64,000 bases of DNA from JASHVB01 sp963762885 (GCA_963762885.1 CAVXNH010000054.1:124001-188000), one strand, 5' to 3'. Positions 16,892 through 27,273 are shown, counted from the first letter of the stretch. A program made the numbers and translations. The notes: generated by a model from the letters alone, not told the origin.

Positions 16892-18040
16892 TCACCCAGC
16901 CACCGTGGCCAGCAGTGAGTCGCAGATGTGCGCGACGTCCGCTTCGGTCAGGTCGGGATGGATCGGCAGTGCCAGGATACGTTCCGCCAGGTCGTCCGAT
17001 ACCGGCAGCGCAGCGCCATCGTGCTGGTCGCGATAGGCGGGCTGGCGATGCAGCGGGCGCGGGTAGTAGATCGCGGTAGGCACGCCGGCCGCTTTCAACG
17101 ACGCCTGCACCTGCGTCCGTTCGGCGGCGTCGCGCAGCAGCACCGCATAGATTGCCCAGGCACTGGTGCTGTCCGGCACGCGCGCCGGCGTCACGAGCGC
17201 GTTGCCTAGCCGCGAATCGTAATAGCGGGCGATGCGTTCGCGGGCTGCTAATTCTTCAGGGAATACCGTCAACTTCGACAGCAGCACCGCGGCCTGCATG
17301 GTGTCGAGCCGGCCGTTCATCCCGGTGCGCAGCACTTCGTAGCGCGTGGTGCCTTCGCCATGCGTGCGCAGGCTGCGATACAGCGCCGCACGTTCGTCGC
17401 TCTCGGTAAACAGCGCGCCGCCGTCGCCGTACGCGCCCAGCGGCTTGGACGGGAAGAAGCTGGTGGCGGTCGCATCGGCCGCAGCGCCCAGTGCGCGTCC
17501 GCCCAAAGTGCAGCCGAAGCTCTGTGCCAGGTCGTCCAGCGTGAACAGGCCCTCGCGCGCGGCGATCTCGCGCAACGCCGGCCAGTCCGCCGGCTGGCCG
17601 AACAAGTCCACGCCGATCAATGCGCGCGGCCGCAGCTTCCCCGCGGCACGCACGTCGGCGATGCGGCGTTGCAAATGCGCGGGATCGATCTGGAAGGTTC
17701 GCGGATCGACATCGACGAACACCGGGGTGGCGCCCAGCACCAGCGGCACCTCGGCGGTCGCGGTGTAGGTGAAGGCCGGCAGGAGCACGGCGTCGCCAGG
17801 GCCGATGCCTTCCGCCATGAGCGCGATCTGGATCGCGTCGGTGCCGGAACTGACGCCGATGCAGTGCTTTGCCCCGCAGAACTTCGCCAGCGCAGCTTCA
17901 AGTTCCGCCACCTCCGGCCCGAGGATGAACTGGCAATGCGCCAGCACGCGATCCAGGCGCGCGCGCAGGTCGGCGGCGATGCGTGCCTGCTGCGCCTTGA
18001 GGTCGAGGAACGGGATGGCGCGAGGTGCGGAGTCAGTCAT
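16892..18040 (-). CDS. DegT/DnrJ/EryC1/StrS-family sugar aminotransferase
   Basis: A 382-residue PLP-dependent aminotransferase that puts an amino group on a keto-sugar nucleotide. IPFLDLKAQQARI at the start, GVSSGTDAIQIALMA, and the PLP lysine in SFFPSKPLGAYGDGG are diagnostic; the C-terminal IYYPRPLHRQPAY matches WbpE/PglE-type enzymes. The ATG at 18040 is preferred over a GTG three codons earlier. The CapD/WbpM-like dehydratase lies 270 bases upstream in the same direction, separated by inverted repeat E1. Together they would make a UDP-4-amino- or 3-amino-sugar for surface polysaccharide or glycosylation (inference). Confidence 0.9.
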   Translation of the reverse strand: MTDSAPRAIPFLDLKAQQARIAADLRARLDRVLAHCQFILGPEVAELEAALAKFCGAKHCIGVSSGTDAIQIALMAEGIGPGDAVLLPAFTYTATAEVPLVLGATPVFVDVDPRTFQIDPAHLQRRIADVRAAGKLRPRALIGVDLFGQPADWPALREIAAREGLFTLDDLAQSFGCTLGGRALGAAADATATSFFPSKPLGAYGDGGALFTESDERAALYRSLRTHGEGTTRYEVLRTGMNGRLDTMQAAVLLSKLTVFPEELAARERIARYYDSRLGNALVTPARVPDSTSAWAIYAVLLRDAAERTQVQASLKAAGVPTAIYYPRPLHRQPAYRDQHDGAALPVSDDLAERILALPIHPDLTEADVAHICDSLLATVAG

Positions 18041-18132
18041 TCGATTCACTCATTGAAGCTGGGCGTTTGAAGACGGAAATGTGTCTGCGCGGGTTCCGAG
18101 GGACAGTGCGGCACGCAGGGGCTGCAAGAAAG

Positions 18133-18303
18133 ACTCAACGCAAATGAACGCAGATAAGACCGGATGAACGCGAATGTGCCTGCAGTCCGGCACGATCGTT
18201 CACGGGGGACGTCGCACGAACATTCGCGCAAAGCCACGGTGCCACGGCGTCCCCAGTCCTATTCGCGTTCATCTGCGTCTATTTGCGTTCATTTGCGTTG
18301 AGT
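18133..18303 (+). repeat. Inverted-repeat element E1
   Basis: Arms of about 43 bp (ACTCAACGCAAATGAACGCAG... and ...CTATTTGCGTTCATTTGCGTTGAGT) face each other across 85 bp. No open frame. It lies between the CapD-like gene and the aminotransferase. Its layout resembles E2 (53.9 kb) and E3 (52.6 kb). Confidence 0.8.
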
Positions 18304-18309
18304 TCTTAC

Positions 18310-20237
18310 TTACTCGCCGGCGCGCTTTTCGCCGCTGTCGCCGTCGGCGTTGTGGGCGAATTCGGGAACCATCCGGCCAAGCAATGTCAGTGCCAGCCGA
18401 GCCTGGCCGCCGCGACAGGCCGTCGCGATCTCGTCCAATGCGCGGCCGACAATCGCCGGATCGGCGGTGCGCGGAGTCGCCATCAGCAGGCCGGGATAAC
18501 CGGTCGGCACCGGTGGTTCCTGGCCGTGGAACAGCTCCTCGTGCAGCTTTTCTCCAGGGCGCAGGCCGGTGAAACGAATTTCTACATCGCGATCCGGATG
18601 CAGCCCGGCCAGGCGGATCACCTGCCGCGCCAGATCCACGATCTTCACCGGCTCGCCCATGTCGAGCACGAAAATGCCGCCCTCGCGCGCCGCCGGCAGC
18701 TCGGCGTCGCCGACACCCAGCACGCTGGCCTGCAACACCAGGCCGACCGCCTCGCGCACGGTCATGAAGTAACGGCGCATGTCGGGGTGGGTGACGGTCA
18801 GCGGACCGCCGCGCGCGAGTTGGCGCTGGAACAGCGGCACCACGGAGCCGGTGCTGCCCAGCACGTTGCCGAACCGCACGGTGATGCAGCGCATGCCCTG
18901 GCCGGTGACACGGGCGGAAATATCCAGCGCCTGGCAATACATTTCCGCCAGCCGCTTGGACGCGCCCATCACCGAGGTCGGGTTCACCGCCTTGTCGGTG
19001 GAGATCAGCACCATCGCCTGGGCGCCGACCGAGCGGGCCGCGTCGGCGACGTGGCGGGTGCCGGCGGCGTTGGTCAGCAGGCCTTCCAGCGGATTGTCCT
19101 CGACGATCGGCACATGCTTCAGCGCGGCGGCGTGGAACACCAGTTCCGGCCGCAGCGTTTCGAACACGGCGCGGATGCGCGCTTCGTCGCGGATGTCGGC
19201 GATCAGCGCGTGGCGGTGCACCTGCGGATGGGTTTCCGCCAGTTCCAGGTCGATCTGCCACAGCGCGTATTCGCCGTTGTCCAGCAGGACCAGCGTTTCC
19301 GGGCCGAACGCGGCGACCTGCCGGGCGAGTTCGCTGCCGATGGTGCCGCCGGCGCCGGTGACGATGACGCGGCGGCCCTGGATCAGCCGCGCCATGCCGT
19401 CGCGGTCCAGCGGCACCTGCTTGCGGTTCAGCAGGTCCTCGATGGCGACCGGACGCAGTTCGAACCGGGTGCCGGCCGCGGTCGCGCCGGCCGGCCCCAG
19501 CGCGGTGGGGCGCGGCGCGCGGCGCACGGTAAGACCGAAGCGCTCAGCCTGTGCTATCAGGGCGGCCAGGTCGGGCCCCGAGAGGTCGGGCGTTGCGATC
19601 ACCAGCGTGTCCGGCAGGCGGCCCTCGGCGGCGAGCCGTCCCAGCACCGCGCCGGCCTCGGCGTGGGAGCCCAGGATCGGCTGGCCCTGGATGCGCCGCC
19701 CGGTCTGCCGCGTCGCGACGCCGAGCAATCCCTCCACCCTGAAACCCTGCCGGCGGTCGTGCGTCATCGCGCGCAGGAACAGATCGGCGTCCTCGCCGGA
19801 GCCGACCAGCAGCACCGAGCGTGCGGTGTCGTCGCCTGCGCGGCCGGCGGCGCGGTTGAGCAAGCGGCGGTAGGCGACCCGGGGGGTGCCGAGCATCACC
19901 AGCAGGGTCAGGGCGTAGACGACGACGAAGGCCGGGTTGGGCGGGCTTCGCCGGTCAGTGCCAGGACCGCGGCGAACAGCACCGCACCCACGCCGCAGGA
20001 GCCGGCCACCGTCAGCAGGTCCTCGATGCCGGCGAAGCGCCAGTATTGCAGCGACAGGCGGAAGGGCAGGCCGGCCAGCAGCAGGGTGGCGGCGCCGAGC
20101 AGTGGCAGCCAGGGCGGCGAGAAGGGGGGGCCGGACGGGTCGGCGATCCAGCGCGCGGCCGGAACGGCGGCCGCGGAGAGCATGCCGTCCAGGGCGACGT
20201 TGACGGCGATCCGGATCAGCGAGCGTGCCGCGGGCAT
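18310..20237 (-). CDS. CapD/WbpM/PglF-type nucleotide-sugar 4,6-dehydratase (frameshifted)
   Basis: A membrane-anchored polysaccharide-biosynthesis protein. It should start at 20237 (MPAARSLIRIAVNVALDG) with four membrane segments. After a one-base deletion at about 19937-19945 the frame changes and continues as NPAFVVVYALTLLVMLG. The cytosolic part has an NAD-binding loop GAGGTIGSEL, a first Rossmann-like domain before it, and the catalytic region STDKAVNPTSVMGASKR, where Met replaces Tyr as in UDP-GlcNAc 4,6-dehydratases. Total length would be about 640 residues, normal for the family. Paired with the aminotransferase downstream. Family firm; the frameshift may be a sequence error. Confidence 0.9.
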
Positions 20238-20428
20238 GGCGCCCTATAGCCGAAGGGGGCTGCCTGGCATACCGGGGCGGCGGGCAACGTATTGTTTCAG
20301 GCACGTGGTTGGGATGATACTGTCGGGGCGTCGATAACACGCGTGCGGGCCGGCCCCTGGTCGTCCCCGTTGCTGAAGCACAAAATCAGGTGGCGGCTGC
20401 GTCACCGGCACAGGGATTGGGGAAAGTC

Positions 20429-21769
20429 ATGGTCAAAAAGATCTCGCGGCGCCGTGCGTTGAAGCTGGGGGCCGCTGCGAGCGCGCTGCCGTTGGTGCAT
20501 ATTCGCACCGCAGGGGCCGCGGGCAAGTTGAAGCTGGCGCTGTGGGACCACTGGGTTCCCACCGGCGACGCCGCGATGAAGCAGCTCGTCGATGCCTGGG
20601 CGGAGAAGAACAAGGTCGACGTCGAACTCGATTTCCTCACCGCGATCGGCAACAAGATCAATATCACGATGGCGGCCGAAGCGCAGGCCAAGACCGGACA
20701 CGACGTGTACGCGTTCGATTCATGGACCGTGCAGCAGTTCGGCGAGAGCCTGGTGCCGATGGACGACGTGATGAAGCGGCTGGTGGCGAAATACGGCAAA
20801 CTCGGCCACGCCTACGAATATCTCGGCGTTTCCAACGGACATTGGCTGGCGGTGCCGGTCGGCTGGGGCTCGGCGCCGCTGACGCCGTGCGGGCGCATCA
20901 GCCTGATGAAGAAGTTCATGGGAATCGATGTGCAGGCCTGGTATCCGGCGCACAAGTCCTCGCCGGATGCGGCGAAGGACTGGACCTACGACACGCAGTT
21001 GAAGTTCGCCGAGGCGTCGTTCAAGAACGGCTATCCGATGGGGTTCGGCTGCGGCTCCGGCAGCACCGATGCGAACCAGACCTGGGGTGCCACGTTCGGG
21101 GCGTTCGGCGCCGATCTGGTGAATGCCAAGGGCGACATCGTGATCGAGTCCGACAACGTCATGGCGGTCATGGAATACTGCGCCAAGATGGTGAAGTTCA
21201 TGTCGTCCGATGCGGTGAGCTGGGACGATGCTTCGAACAACCGCGCGCTGATCTCGGACAAGGCGGCGCTGATCTGGAATCCGCCGTCGGCCTGGGCGGT
21301 GGCGAAGCGCGATGCGCCGAAGGTGGCCGAGGATTGCTGGACGTTCCCCAATCCGCTGGGACCGAAAGGGCGGCTGGTGCCGCATCGGCCGTATTTCTGG
21401 GGCGTCTGGTCTTTCTCGCAGAACCAGACCGCGGCGAAAGAGATCATCGAGTACCTGTCGCAGCGCGAGCAGGTAGAGGCGCTGGCGGCGGCGGTGGCAG
21501 GTTATGACATTCCGCCGTTCGAATCGATGTCGGATTTGAAGATCTGGAGCGAGGTCGAGCCGCCCAAAGGCACGATCTACAATTATCCGGTGCGGCCGTG
21601 GCATCACGCGGAATACTACGTGCCGAATTCCTCGGCGCCGCCGGAGATCGCAGTGCAGATCTGGAACCGCAACCTCCAGCCGGGCATGGTGTCGCGGCTG
21701 ATGTCCGGGCAGACGATCAAGCAGTCGATCGCCTGGGCGAAGGACGAGCTGGAGGGCTTCGTGCGATAG
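20429..21769 (+). CDS. ABC transporter solute-binding protein, family 1 (Tat signal)
   Basis: A 446-residue periplasmic binding protein of the extracellular solute-binding protein family 1 type, usually serving sugar, glycerol-phosphate or polyamine importers. The N-terminus KKISRRRALKLGAAASALP is a good twin-arginine signal, implying export after folding. The mature part begins KLKLALWDHWVPTG. The ATG at 20429 is preceded by TTGGGGA; an upstream ATG at 20390 gives an unnatural extension. No permease or ATPase is adjacent, so its partner genes lie elsewhere. The ligand is not determined. Confidence 0.85.
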   Translation: MVKKISRRRALKLGAAASALPLVHIRTAGAAGKLKLALWDHWVPTGDAAMKQLVDAWAEKNKVDVELDFLTAIGNKINITMAAEAQAKTGHDVYAFDSWTVQQFGESLVPMDDVMKRLVAKYGKLGHAYEYLGVSNGHWLAVPVGWGSAPLTPCGRISLMKKFMGIDVQAWYPAHKSSPDAAKDWTYDTQLKFAEASFKNGYPMGFGCGSGSTDANQTWGATFGAFGADLVNAKGDIVIESDNVMAVMEYCAKMVKFMSSDAVSWDDASNNRALISDKAALIWNPPSAWAVAKRDAPKVAEDCWTFPNPLGPKGRLVPHRPYFWGVWSFSQNQTAAKEIIEYLSQREQVEALAAAVAGYDIPPFESMSDLKIWSEVEPPKGTIYNYPVRPWHHAEYYVPNSSAPPEIAVQIWNRNLQPGMVSRLMSGQTIKQSIAWAKDELEGFVR

Positions 21770-21784
21770 GGCTTGTGTTGATCC

Positions 21785-21807
21785 CGGCCCGCGCGGTGCG
21801 CGGGCCG
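21785..21807 (+). terminator. GC-rich 10-bp hairpin after the solute-binding gene
   Basis: CGGCCCGCGC, loop GGT, GCGCGGGCCG: a perfect stem 15 bases after the stop. There is no T-run, so it is a candidate terminator only. Confidence 0.45.
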
Positions 21808-21893
21808 TAGCACCATCGCGCGATTTCTGTCGTCAGCACGTCGAAGATCAGGCGCGTGTTATATAGTCTGCTACTTCGATGACGGAGACGACG

Positions 21894-22814
21894 ATGGCGG
21901 TGCGGACCATCCTGTGCCTGGCGCTGATGACGGCGTTCGTCCATGCCGCGGGCGCGGCCGTGCTGGATGTCGGTGCGGGCAAGCCGTTCAAGACGCCGAG
22001 CGCGGCCATCGCCAAGGCGAAGGACGGCGACACGGTGCGCGTGGCGGCCGGCGTCTACGAGGACTGCGCGGTCATCGGACAGAACAACCTTACGCTGGAG
22101 GCGGCGGGCGGCGACGTCACCATGCGGGGCAAGATCTGCGAGGGGAAAGCCATCCTGGTGGTCAAGGGCTCCAACGTCACCATCCACGGCCTCATTCTCG
22201 CTGACGCCAAGGTGCCGGCCGGAAACGGCGCCGGCATCCGCGCCGAGGGCCCCGCCCTGATGGTCGAGAACACCCAGTTCATAGACAACGAGAACGGTAT
22301 CCTTGGGGCGAACGACCCTAAGATTTCCATCCGGGTCGTTGACAGTGTCTTCGTCGGTAATGGCGCGTGCCGCCCGGACTGCGCGCATGGTATCTATGCC
22401 GGCCACAGCGCCTCCTTGCACGTGGAGCACTCGGAATTCCTGCGGCAGAATGAAGGTCACCATATCAAGTCTCGCGCAGTGGTCACCGAGATCGTCAATT
22501 GCCGCATTTCCGATGGACCGTTCGGCACGGCGAGCCTGCTGATCGACGTCCCGAATGGGGGCACGGTCCTGATCGAAGGCAACCAAATGATCAAAGGGCC
22601 GATGGCCAGTAACAAAGCCAACGTGATCATGATCGGTGAAGAGGGGGAGACCAATCCGCCTGGCCCGATCGTCATTCGGAACAATCGTTTGGCCAATCTT
22701 TCGCACCGTGGAGTCCCCTTCGTCCATAACTTTGGCCCGGCTCCGGTGCAAATGAGCGGCAATGTGCTGAGCAGCGATGTCGAGCCGCTGATGGGGGCTG
22801 GGACGATCAAATGA
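21894..22814 (+). CDS. Secreted right-handed parallel beta-helix protein
   Basis: A 306-residue exported protein. Residues 1-20 are a signal peptide (RTILCLALMTAFVHAAGA). The rest is a series of short strands and turns typical of pectate-lyase-like beta helices: PSAAIAKAKDGDTVRVAAG, VYEDCAVIGQNNLTLEA, GSNVTIHGLIL, MVENTQFIDNENGIL, VVDSVFVGNG, HVEHSEFLRQNEGHH. No catalytic residues of a known lyase are evident, so it could bind or modify a polysaccharide. The ATG at 21894 was chosen because GGAG lies seven bases upstream; one at 21879 is possible. Its stop overlaps the next start (ATGA), so the DUF2442 gene is co-translated. Confidence 0.8.
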   Translation: MAVRTILCLALMTAFVHAAGAAVLDVGAGKPFKTPSAAIAKAKDGDTVRVAAGVYEDCAVIGQNNLTLEAAGGDVTMRGKICEGKAILVVKGSNVTIHGLILADAKVPAGNGAGIRAEGPALMVENTQFIDNENGILGANDPKISIRVVDSVFVGNGACRPDCAHGIYAGHSASLHVEHSEFLRQNEGHHIKSRAVVTEIVNCRISDGPFGTASLLIDVPNGGTVLIEGNQMIKGPMASNKANVIMIGEEGETNPPGPIVIRNNRLANLSHRGVPFVHNFGPAPVQMSGNVLSSDVEPLMGAGTIK

Positions 22815-23092
22815 ACGGTCGAGGCCCGGTCATGCTGTATGAGATCGTCGAGGCGATTGCGCATCCCGACCATACGGTGACCATCACGTGGTCGGACGGC
22901 GCGCGTGGCGTCGTCGATTTCCTGCCGATCATCGACCGGGGCGGCTGGTTCACGCCGCTGCGTGACGGGGAGTACTTCGTCGCTACGATGGTCGTGTTGG
23001 AGGGCGGCGTCGGACTGACATGGCCGGAGGAGGTCGATTACTCCGCCGACGCGCTGCGGCGGGACGCGTTTCCGCATGGGCTGCCGGGGTAG
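22811..23092 (+). CDS. DUF2442 family protein
   Basis: A 93-residue protein matching DUF2442: the strand pairs HTVTITWSDGARGVVDF, IIDRGGWFTPLRDGEYF and LTWPEEVDYSADALRRD give the usual W/F-SDG-GVVD, PLRD and WP-DxxxD-L signature. DUF2442 proteins often accompany DUF4160 partners in toxin-antitoxin-like pairs, but no DUF4160 gene is next to it here. Four-base overlap with the beta-helix gene. Function unknown. Confidence 0.8.
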   Translation: MNGRGPVMLYEIVEAIAHPDHTVTITWSDGARGVVDFLPIIDRGGWFTPLRDGEYFVATMVVLEGGVGLTWPEEVDYSADALRRDAFPHGLPG

Positions 23093-23117
23093 TTTCCGCC
23101 GGTCGGGCTGACCGCGC

Positions 23118-23169
23118 GGCCGGTATCCACGACTGCGCTGCTCGCACAGAGGAGTCGTGGATGCCGGTC
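23118..23169 (+). repeat. Hairpin repeat related to element C
   Basis: GGCCGGTATCCACGACT and AGTCGTGGATGCCGGTC arms around an 18-base centre; the GTGGAT core is shared with element C at 12.9 kb. It lies downstream of DUF2442 and could end its transcript. Confidence 0.6.
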
Positions 23170-23275
23170 ACCGGGCGCCTGACCGGTGGCCAGCATGACG
23201 GGCCGTGCGTCACTCGAGAGACATCGCCGGGGCGCTTAGCTGGACTTTACGACAAACCTGCCTGCGCCGGGCGTG

Positions 23276-23705
23276 TCAGCGCAATTTGCCGAGCAACCCG
23301 TCCATCGCCTCGATCAGTGTCCGCGCCGACTGCGCACGCTCCGGTGCCAGGTCCTCGCCGGCGATATCCGACGCATCCAGTTCGGCTATCGTCTTTTTAG
23401 CTTATACCAGCCCGCAAAACGATTGACGTACAACAACGGCCGTCCCTACCCGTCATGGCCGGCCCATGGCCCCGGGCGCTTGTCCCGGGGCTTGTGCCGG
23501 CCATGACGGTTAGGGCGGTCTGTGCGAAGCGGTCGAGAGTCAATCGTTCCGCGGGTTGGTAGGCTAGGCGGCGTTCGTCCTCTGCCCGGTTCAACTCCGC
23601 CAGCGGCGAGACTTCGTTGGCCAGCACGGTGCAATGATCGGGCGTCACCTCGGCGAAACCGCCGGCGACGGACAAACCGCGCATCCGCAGCACGTGCGTC
23701 GGTCG
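23276..23705 (-). pseudogene. Second, decayed atpC 3' fragment interrupted by element B2
   Basis: Two blocks in the same orientation as the real atpC encode its middle and end. The upstream block (about 23567-23705) reads VAGGFAEVTPDHCTVLANE through LAELNRAEDERR. The downstream block (23276-23398) reads KKTIAELDASDIAGEDL to the stop. Element B2 lies exactly between them, where the intact gene has only about 15 bases. The N-terminal third is absent. Compared with the intact gene at 24400, most residues agree but many differ, so this is an old or foreign copy. It lies just beyond the antitoxin/PIN pair, so the pair is bracketed by two atpC 3' regions. Confidence 0.8.
23405..23561 (+). repeat. 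MITE-like inverted-repeat element B, copy B2
   Basis: A 157-bp copy with ends TACCAGCCCGCAAAACGATTG and CAATCGTTCCGCGGGTTGGTA. The inner arms carry the GTCATGGCCGG / CCGGCCATGAC units once each, not as a tandem array. It has inserted into the atpC remnant; TA precedes the left end (CTTATACC). Confidence 0.75.
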
Positions 23706-23743
23706 CCGTGATCGGCTAGGCTGCAATCGACAAGGAGGGTTCG

Positions 23744-23989
23744 ATGGACGCCACAGTCGATATCACCATCCCGGTCGAACCCATCGCGGCCGCGGAGTTA
23801 CGGGACGCACGCAAGCGCGAAGCGGTGGGTAGGCTCGTTAGCCGCGTGCTTCGCCGCGAGCGCGAACAAAGTGTCGATTTGCTGTTTGCGGCGATGGAGC
23901 AGTTGGGCGCCTCGGCGGAAGCGAAGGGCCTGACCGATGAAATCCTGGAAGAGGAACTCGCCGCGTATAACGCCGAGCGCCGAAGCTGA
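23744..23989 (+). CDS. Putative antitoxin of a PIN-type toxin-antitoxin pair
   Basis: An 81-residue, helical and charged protein (RDARKREAVGRLVSRVLRR; EILEEELAAYNAERRS). The C-terminal acidic and helical stretch is typical of antitoxins that wrap a PIN toxin. Its stop codon overlaps the first codons of the PIN gene, as in type II modules. AAGGAGG lies nine bases before the ATG. The exact antitoxin family is not recognised; the identification rests on context. Confidence 0.65.
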   Translation: MDATVDITIPVEPIAAAELRDARKREAVGRLVSRVLRREREQSVDLLFAAMEQLGASAEAKGLTDEILEEELAAYNAERRS

Positions 23990-24387
23990 TCGTATTCGAC
24001 GCGTCTACGCTTGTCGGCGCGGCCATCCGGCCGGGAATTCCGCGCCAGGCGTTTCGCTTTGCCTGTGAGCACGACGTCCCGGCCCTGTCTCAGGAAGTGT
24101 GGAACGAGTTGGCGGAGGTGCTGCATCGTCCACGACTGGCACGTTTCATCGATCCCAGCGGCCGCGAGCAAGTGCTGGCACCGCTCCGCGCACTTGCGGC
24201 GTGGTTCGAACCTGTTGTGCGGTTGCGGGACTGCCGCGACCCCAAGGACGACAGGTATCTCGAACTGGCGCTTGCGGCCGGGGCTGAAGTGATCGTGTCG
24301 AGCGATGAGGATCTGCTGGTGTTGCACCCCTGGCGTGGCGTGCAGATTGTCCGCCCGGCGCAGTATTTTCTGCCGCAAGTTGAGTAA
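23986..24387 (+). CDS. PIN-domain toxin, likely non-AUG start
   Basis: A PIN-domain ribonuclease of about 133 residues, the toxin of a type II module. Acidic residues of the active site can be followed: LIVFDASTLVGAAIR, LSQEVWNELAEVL, the DCRDPKDDRYLELA segment and SSDEDLLVLHP, a set typical of the 'putative toxin-antitoxin toxin component, PIN family' group. No ATG, GTG or TTG lies before the first conserved strand; the frame is open only from 23971. A CTG at 23986, overlapping the antitoxin stop, is the best candidate, giving tight coupling. The first ATG (24097) would remove the first catalytic Asp. It ends 13 bases from the atpC stop on the other strand. Confidence 0.75.
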   Translation: MIVFDASTLVGAAIRPGIPRQAFRFACEHDVPALSQEVWNELAEVLHRPRLARFIDPSGREQVLAPLRALAAWFEPVVRLRDCRDPKDDRYLELALAAGAEVIVSSDEDLLVLHPWRGVQIVRPAQYFLPQVE

Positions 24388-24399
24388 GCGCGGCCGCCC

Positions 24400-24819
24400 T
24401 TATCGCCCGGTCAGCAGCCCATCCACCGCGTCGATCATCGCCCGCGCGGACTGCGCACGTTCCAGCGCCAGCTCCTCGCCGGCGATATCTGCCGCATCGA
24501 GTTCCGCCAACGTCTTTTCCGCTTCGGTCAGGCGACGCTCGCCCTCTGCTCTGTTCAACTCCGCCAGCGGCGAGACTTCGTTGGCCAGCACGGTGCAACG
24601 CTCCGGCGTCACCTCGGCGAAGCCGCCGGCAACGAAGAGCGTGTCGGTGACGCGATCGCCCTCATACAGCGAGATCACCCCGCCGCGCAGCATGACGATG
24701 ACAGGCGCGTGGCCTTCCAGCACGCCCATATCGCCCTCGGACGCGGGGATCACCACCATGTCCACCGGCCGCGACAGCAGCAGCTTCTCCGGGCTGACGA
24801 TCTCGAGGGCGACTGACAT
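24400..24819 (-). CDS. atpC: ATP synthase F1 epsilon subunit
   Basis: A 139-residue epsilon subunit, part of the central stalk, which couples rotation to catalysis and can inhibit ATP hydrolysis. The beta-sandwich has VDMVVIPASEGDMGVLEGHAP and LFVAGGFAEV; a helical C-terminus follows (RRLTEAEKTLAELDAADI). It is the last gene of the F1 operon, 81 bases after atpD; the gap holds a short GGCCGGGCCAAGCCCGGCC hairpin. A decayed partial duplicate lies at 23276-23705. Confidence 0.95.
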   Translation of the reverse strand: MSVALEIVSPEKLLLSRPVDMVVIPASEGDMGVLEGHAPVIVMLRGGVISLYEGDRVTDTLFVAGGFAEVTPERCTVLANEVSPLAELNRAEGERRLTEAEKTLAELDAADIAGEELALERAQSARAMIDAVDGLLTGR

Positions 24820-24900
24820 GGTCGTGATTTCCTTCGTGTGCCCCAGGCAAGGCGTGGATGGCCGGGCCAAGCCCGGCCATGACACGTGACGTGGCGTGTC

Positions 24901-26337
<1,437 letters not shown>

Positions 26338-26383
26338 ATGCCCCTGTCCTCTTGCTTTGCACGCCGCTTTCGCTGCGGCGATC

Positions 26384-27262
26384 TCAGACTGCCTCGGCGC
26401 CCGAGATGATCTCGATCAGTTCCTTGGTGATGTTGGCCTGGCGCGCGCGGTTATAGTTCAGCGTCAGGCGCTTGATCATGTCGCCGGCGTTGCGCGTCGC
26501 ATTGTCCATCGCGGTCATCTGTGCCGCCTGGAACCCGGCGGCGTTTTCCAGCAGCGCACGATACACCTGGATCGCCAGTGCCTGCGGAAGCAGACGGGCG
26601 AGGATGGTCTCTTCGTCCGGCTCGAAGTCATACACCGCGCCGCCCAGGTCTTCCGCCTCGCCTTCCGGCAGCGGCACCGGGATGATCTGCTGTTCGGTGA
26701 CGATCTGGGAGATCACGGAACGGAAGCGGTTGTAAATGATGGTGGCGCTGTCGATTTCCCCCGCGTTCAGCATCTGCGTGACGCGGGTGGCGATCTCGCT
26801 GGCGTCGGCGAATTCGACGCGGCGCTTGCCGACATAGTTGATGTCGCCGACGATCCGGCTGGACAGTTCGCGGCGCAGGTAGTCGCGGCCCTTGCGGCCG
26901 ACGGCGAGCAATTTGACGGTCTTGCCTTCGGCTTCGAGGCGGCGGGCAAGGCCTCGGGTGGCACGGCCGATGCTGGAGTTGAACGCGCCGGCCAGGCCGC
27001 GATCGGCGGTGACGGCGATCAGCAGGTGCGTCTGGTCCTTGCCAGTGCCGATCATCAGCGGCGGCGCGGTGGGGGAGCCGGCGACTGAGGCGGCCAGCGC
27101 GCGCAACATGCGCTCCATCCGTTCGGCGTAGGGGCGTGCGGCTTCGGCCTGCGCCTGCGCGCGGCGCAGCTTCGACGCCGCGACCATCTTCATCGCGGAG
27201 GTGATCTTCTGCGTCGATTTGACGCTGTTGATGCGGACGCGGAGGGACTTCAGGTTAGGCAT
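26384..27262 (-). CDS. atpG: ATP synthase F1 gamma subunit
   Basis: The central-shaft gamma subunit, 292 residues. The N-terminal helix LKSLRVRINSVKSTQKITSA and the C-terminal helix ATRNAGDMIKRLTLNYNRA form the coiled-coil shaft. It is intact. In most relatives atpA and atpG are close together; here a full copy of repeat A (27274-27426) fills the space, about a dozen bases from each gene. Confidence 0.97.
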   Translation of the reverse strand: MPNLKSLRVRINSVKSTQKITSAMKMVAASKLRRAQAQAEAARPYAERMERMLRALAASVAGSPTAPPLMIGTGKDQTHLLIAVTADRGLAGAFNSSIGRATRGLARRLEAEGKTVKLLAVGRKGRDYLRRELSSRIVGDINYVGKRRVEFADASEIATRVTQMLNAGEIDSATIIYNRFRSVISQIVTEQQIIPVPLPEGEAEDLGGAVYDFEPDEETILARLLPQALAIQVYRALLENAAGFQAAQMTAMDNATRNAGDMIKRLTLNYNRARQANITKELIEIISGAEAV

Positions 27263-27273
27263 GGGAAAGCTCC

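Noticed and set aside
18283..20337. A 684-codon open frame on the plus strand
   Set aside because: It is antisense to the CapD/WbpM-like gene, whose motifs are clear; composition is Arg/His/Gln-rich as expected of a shadow frame.
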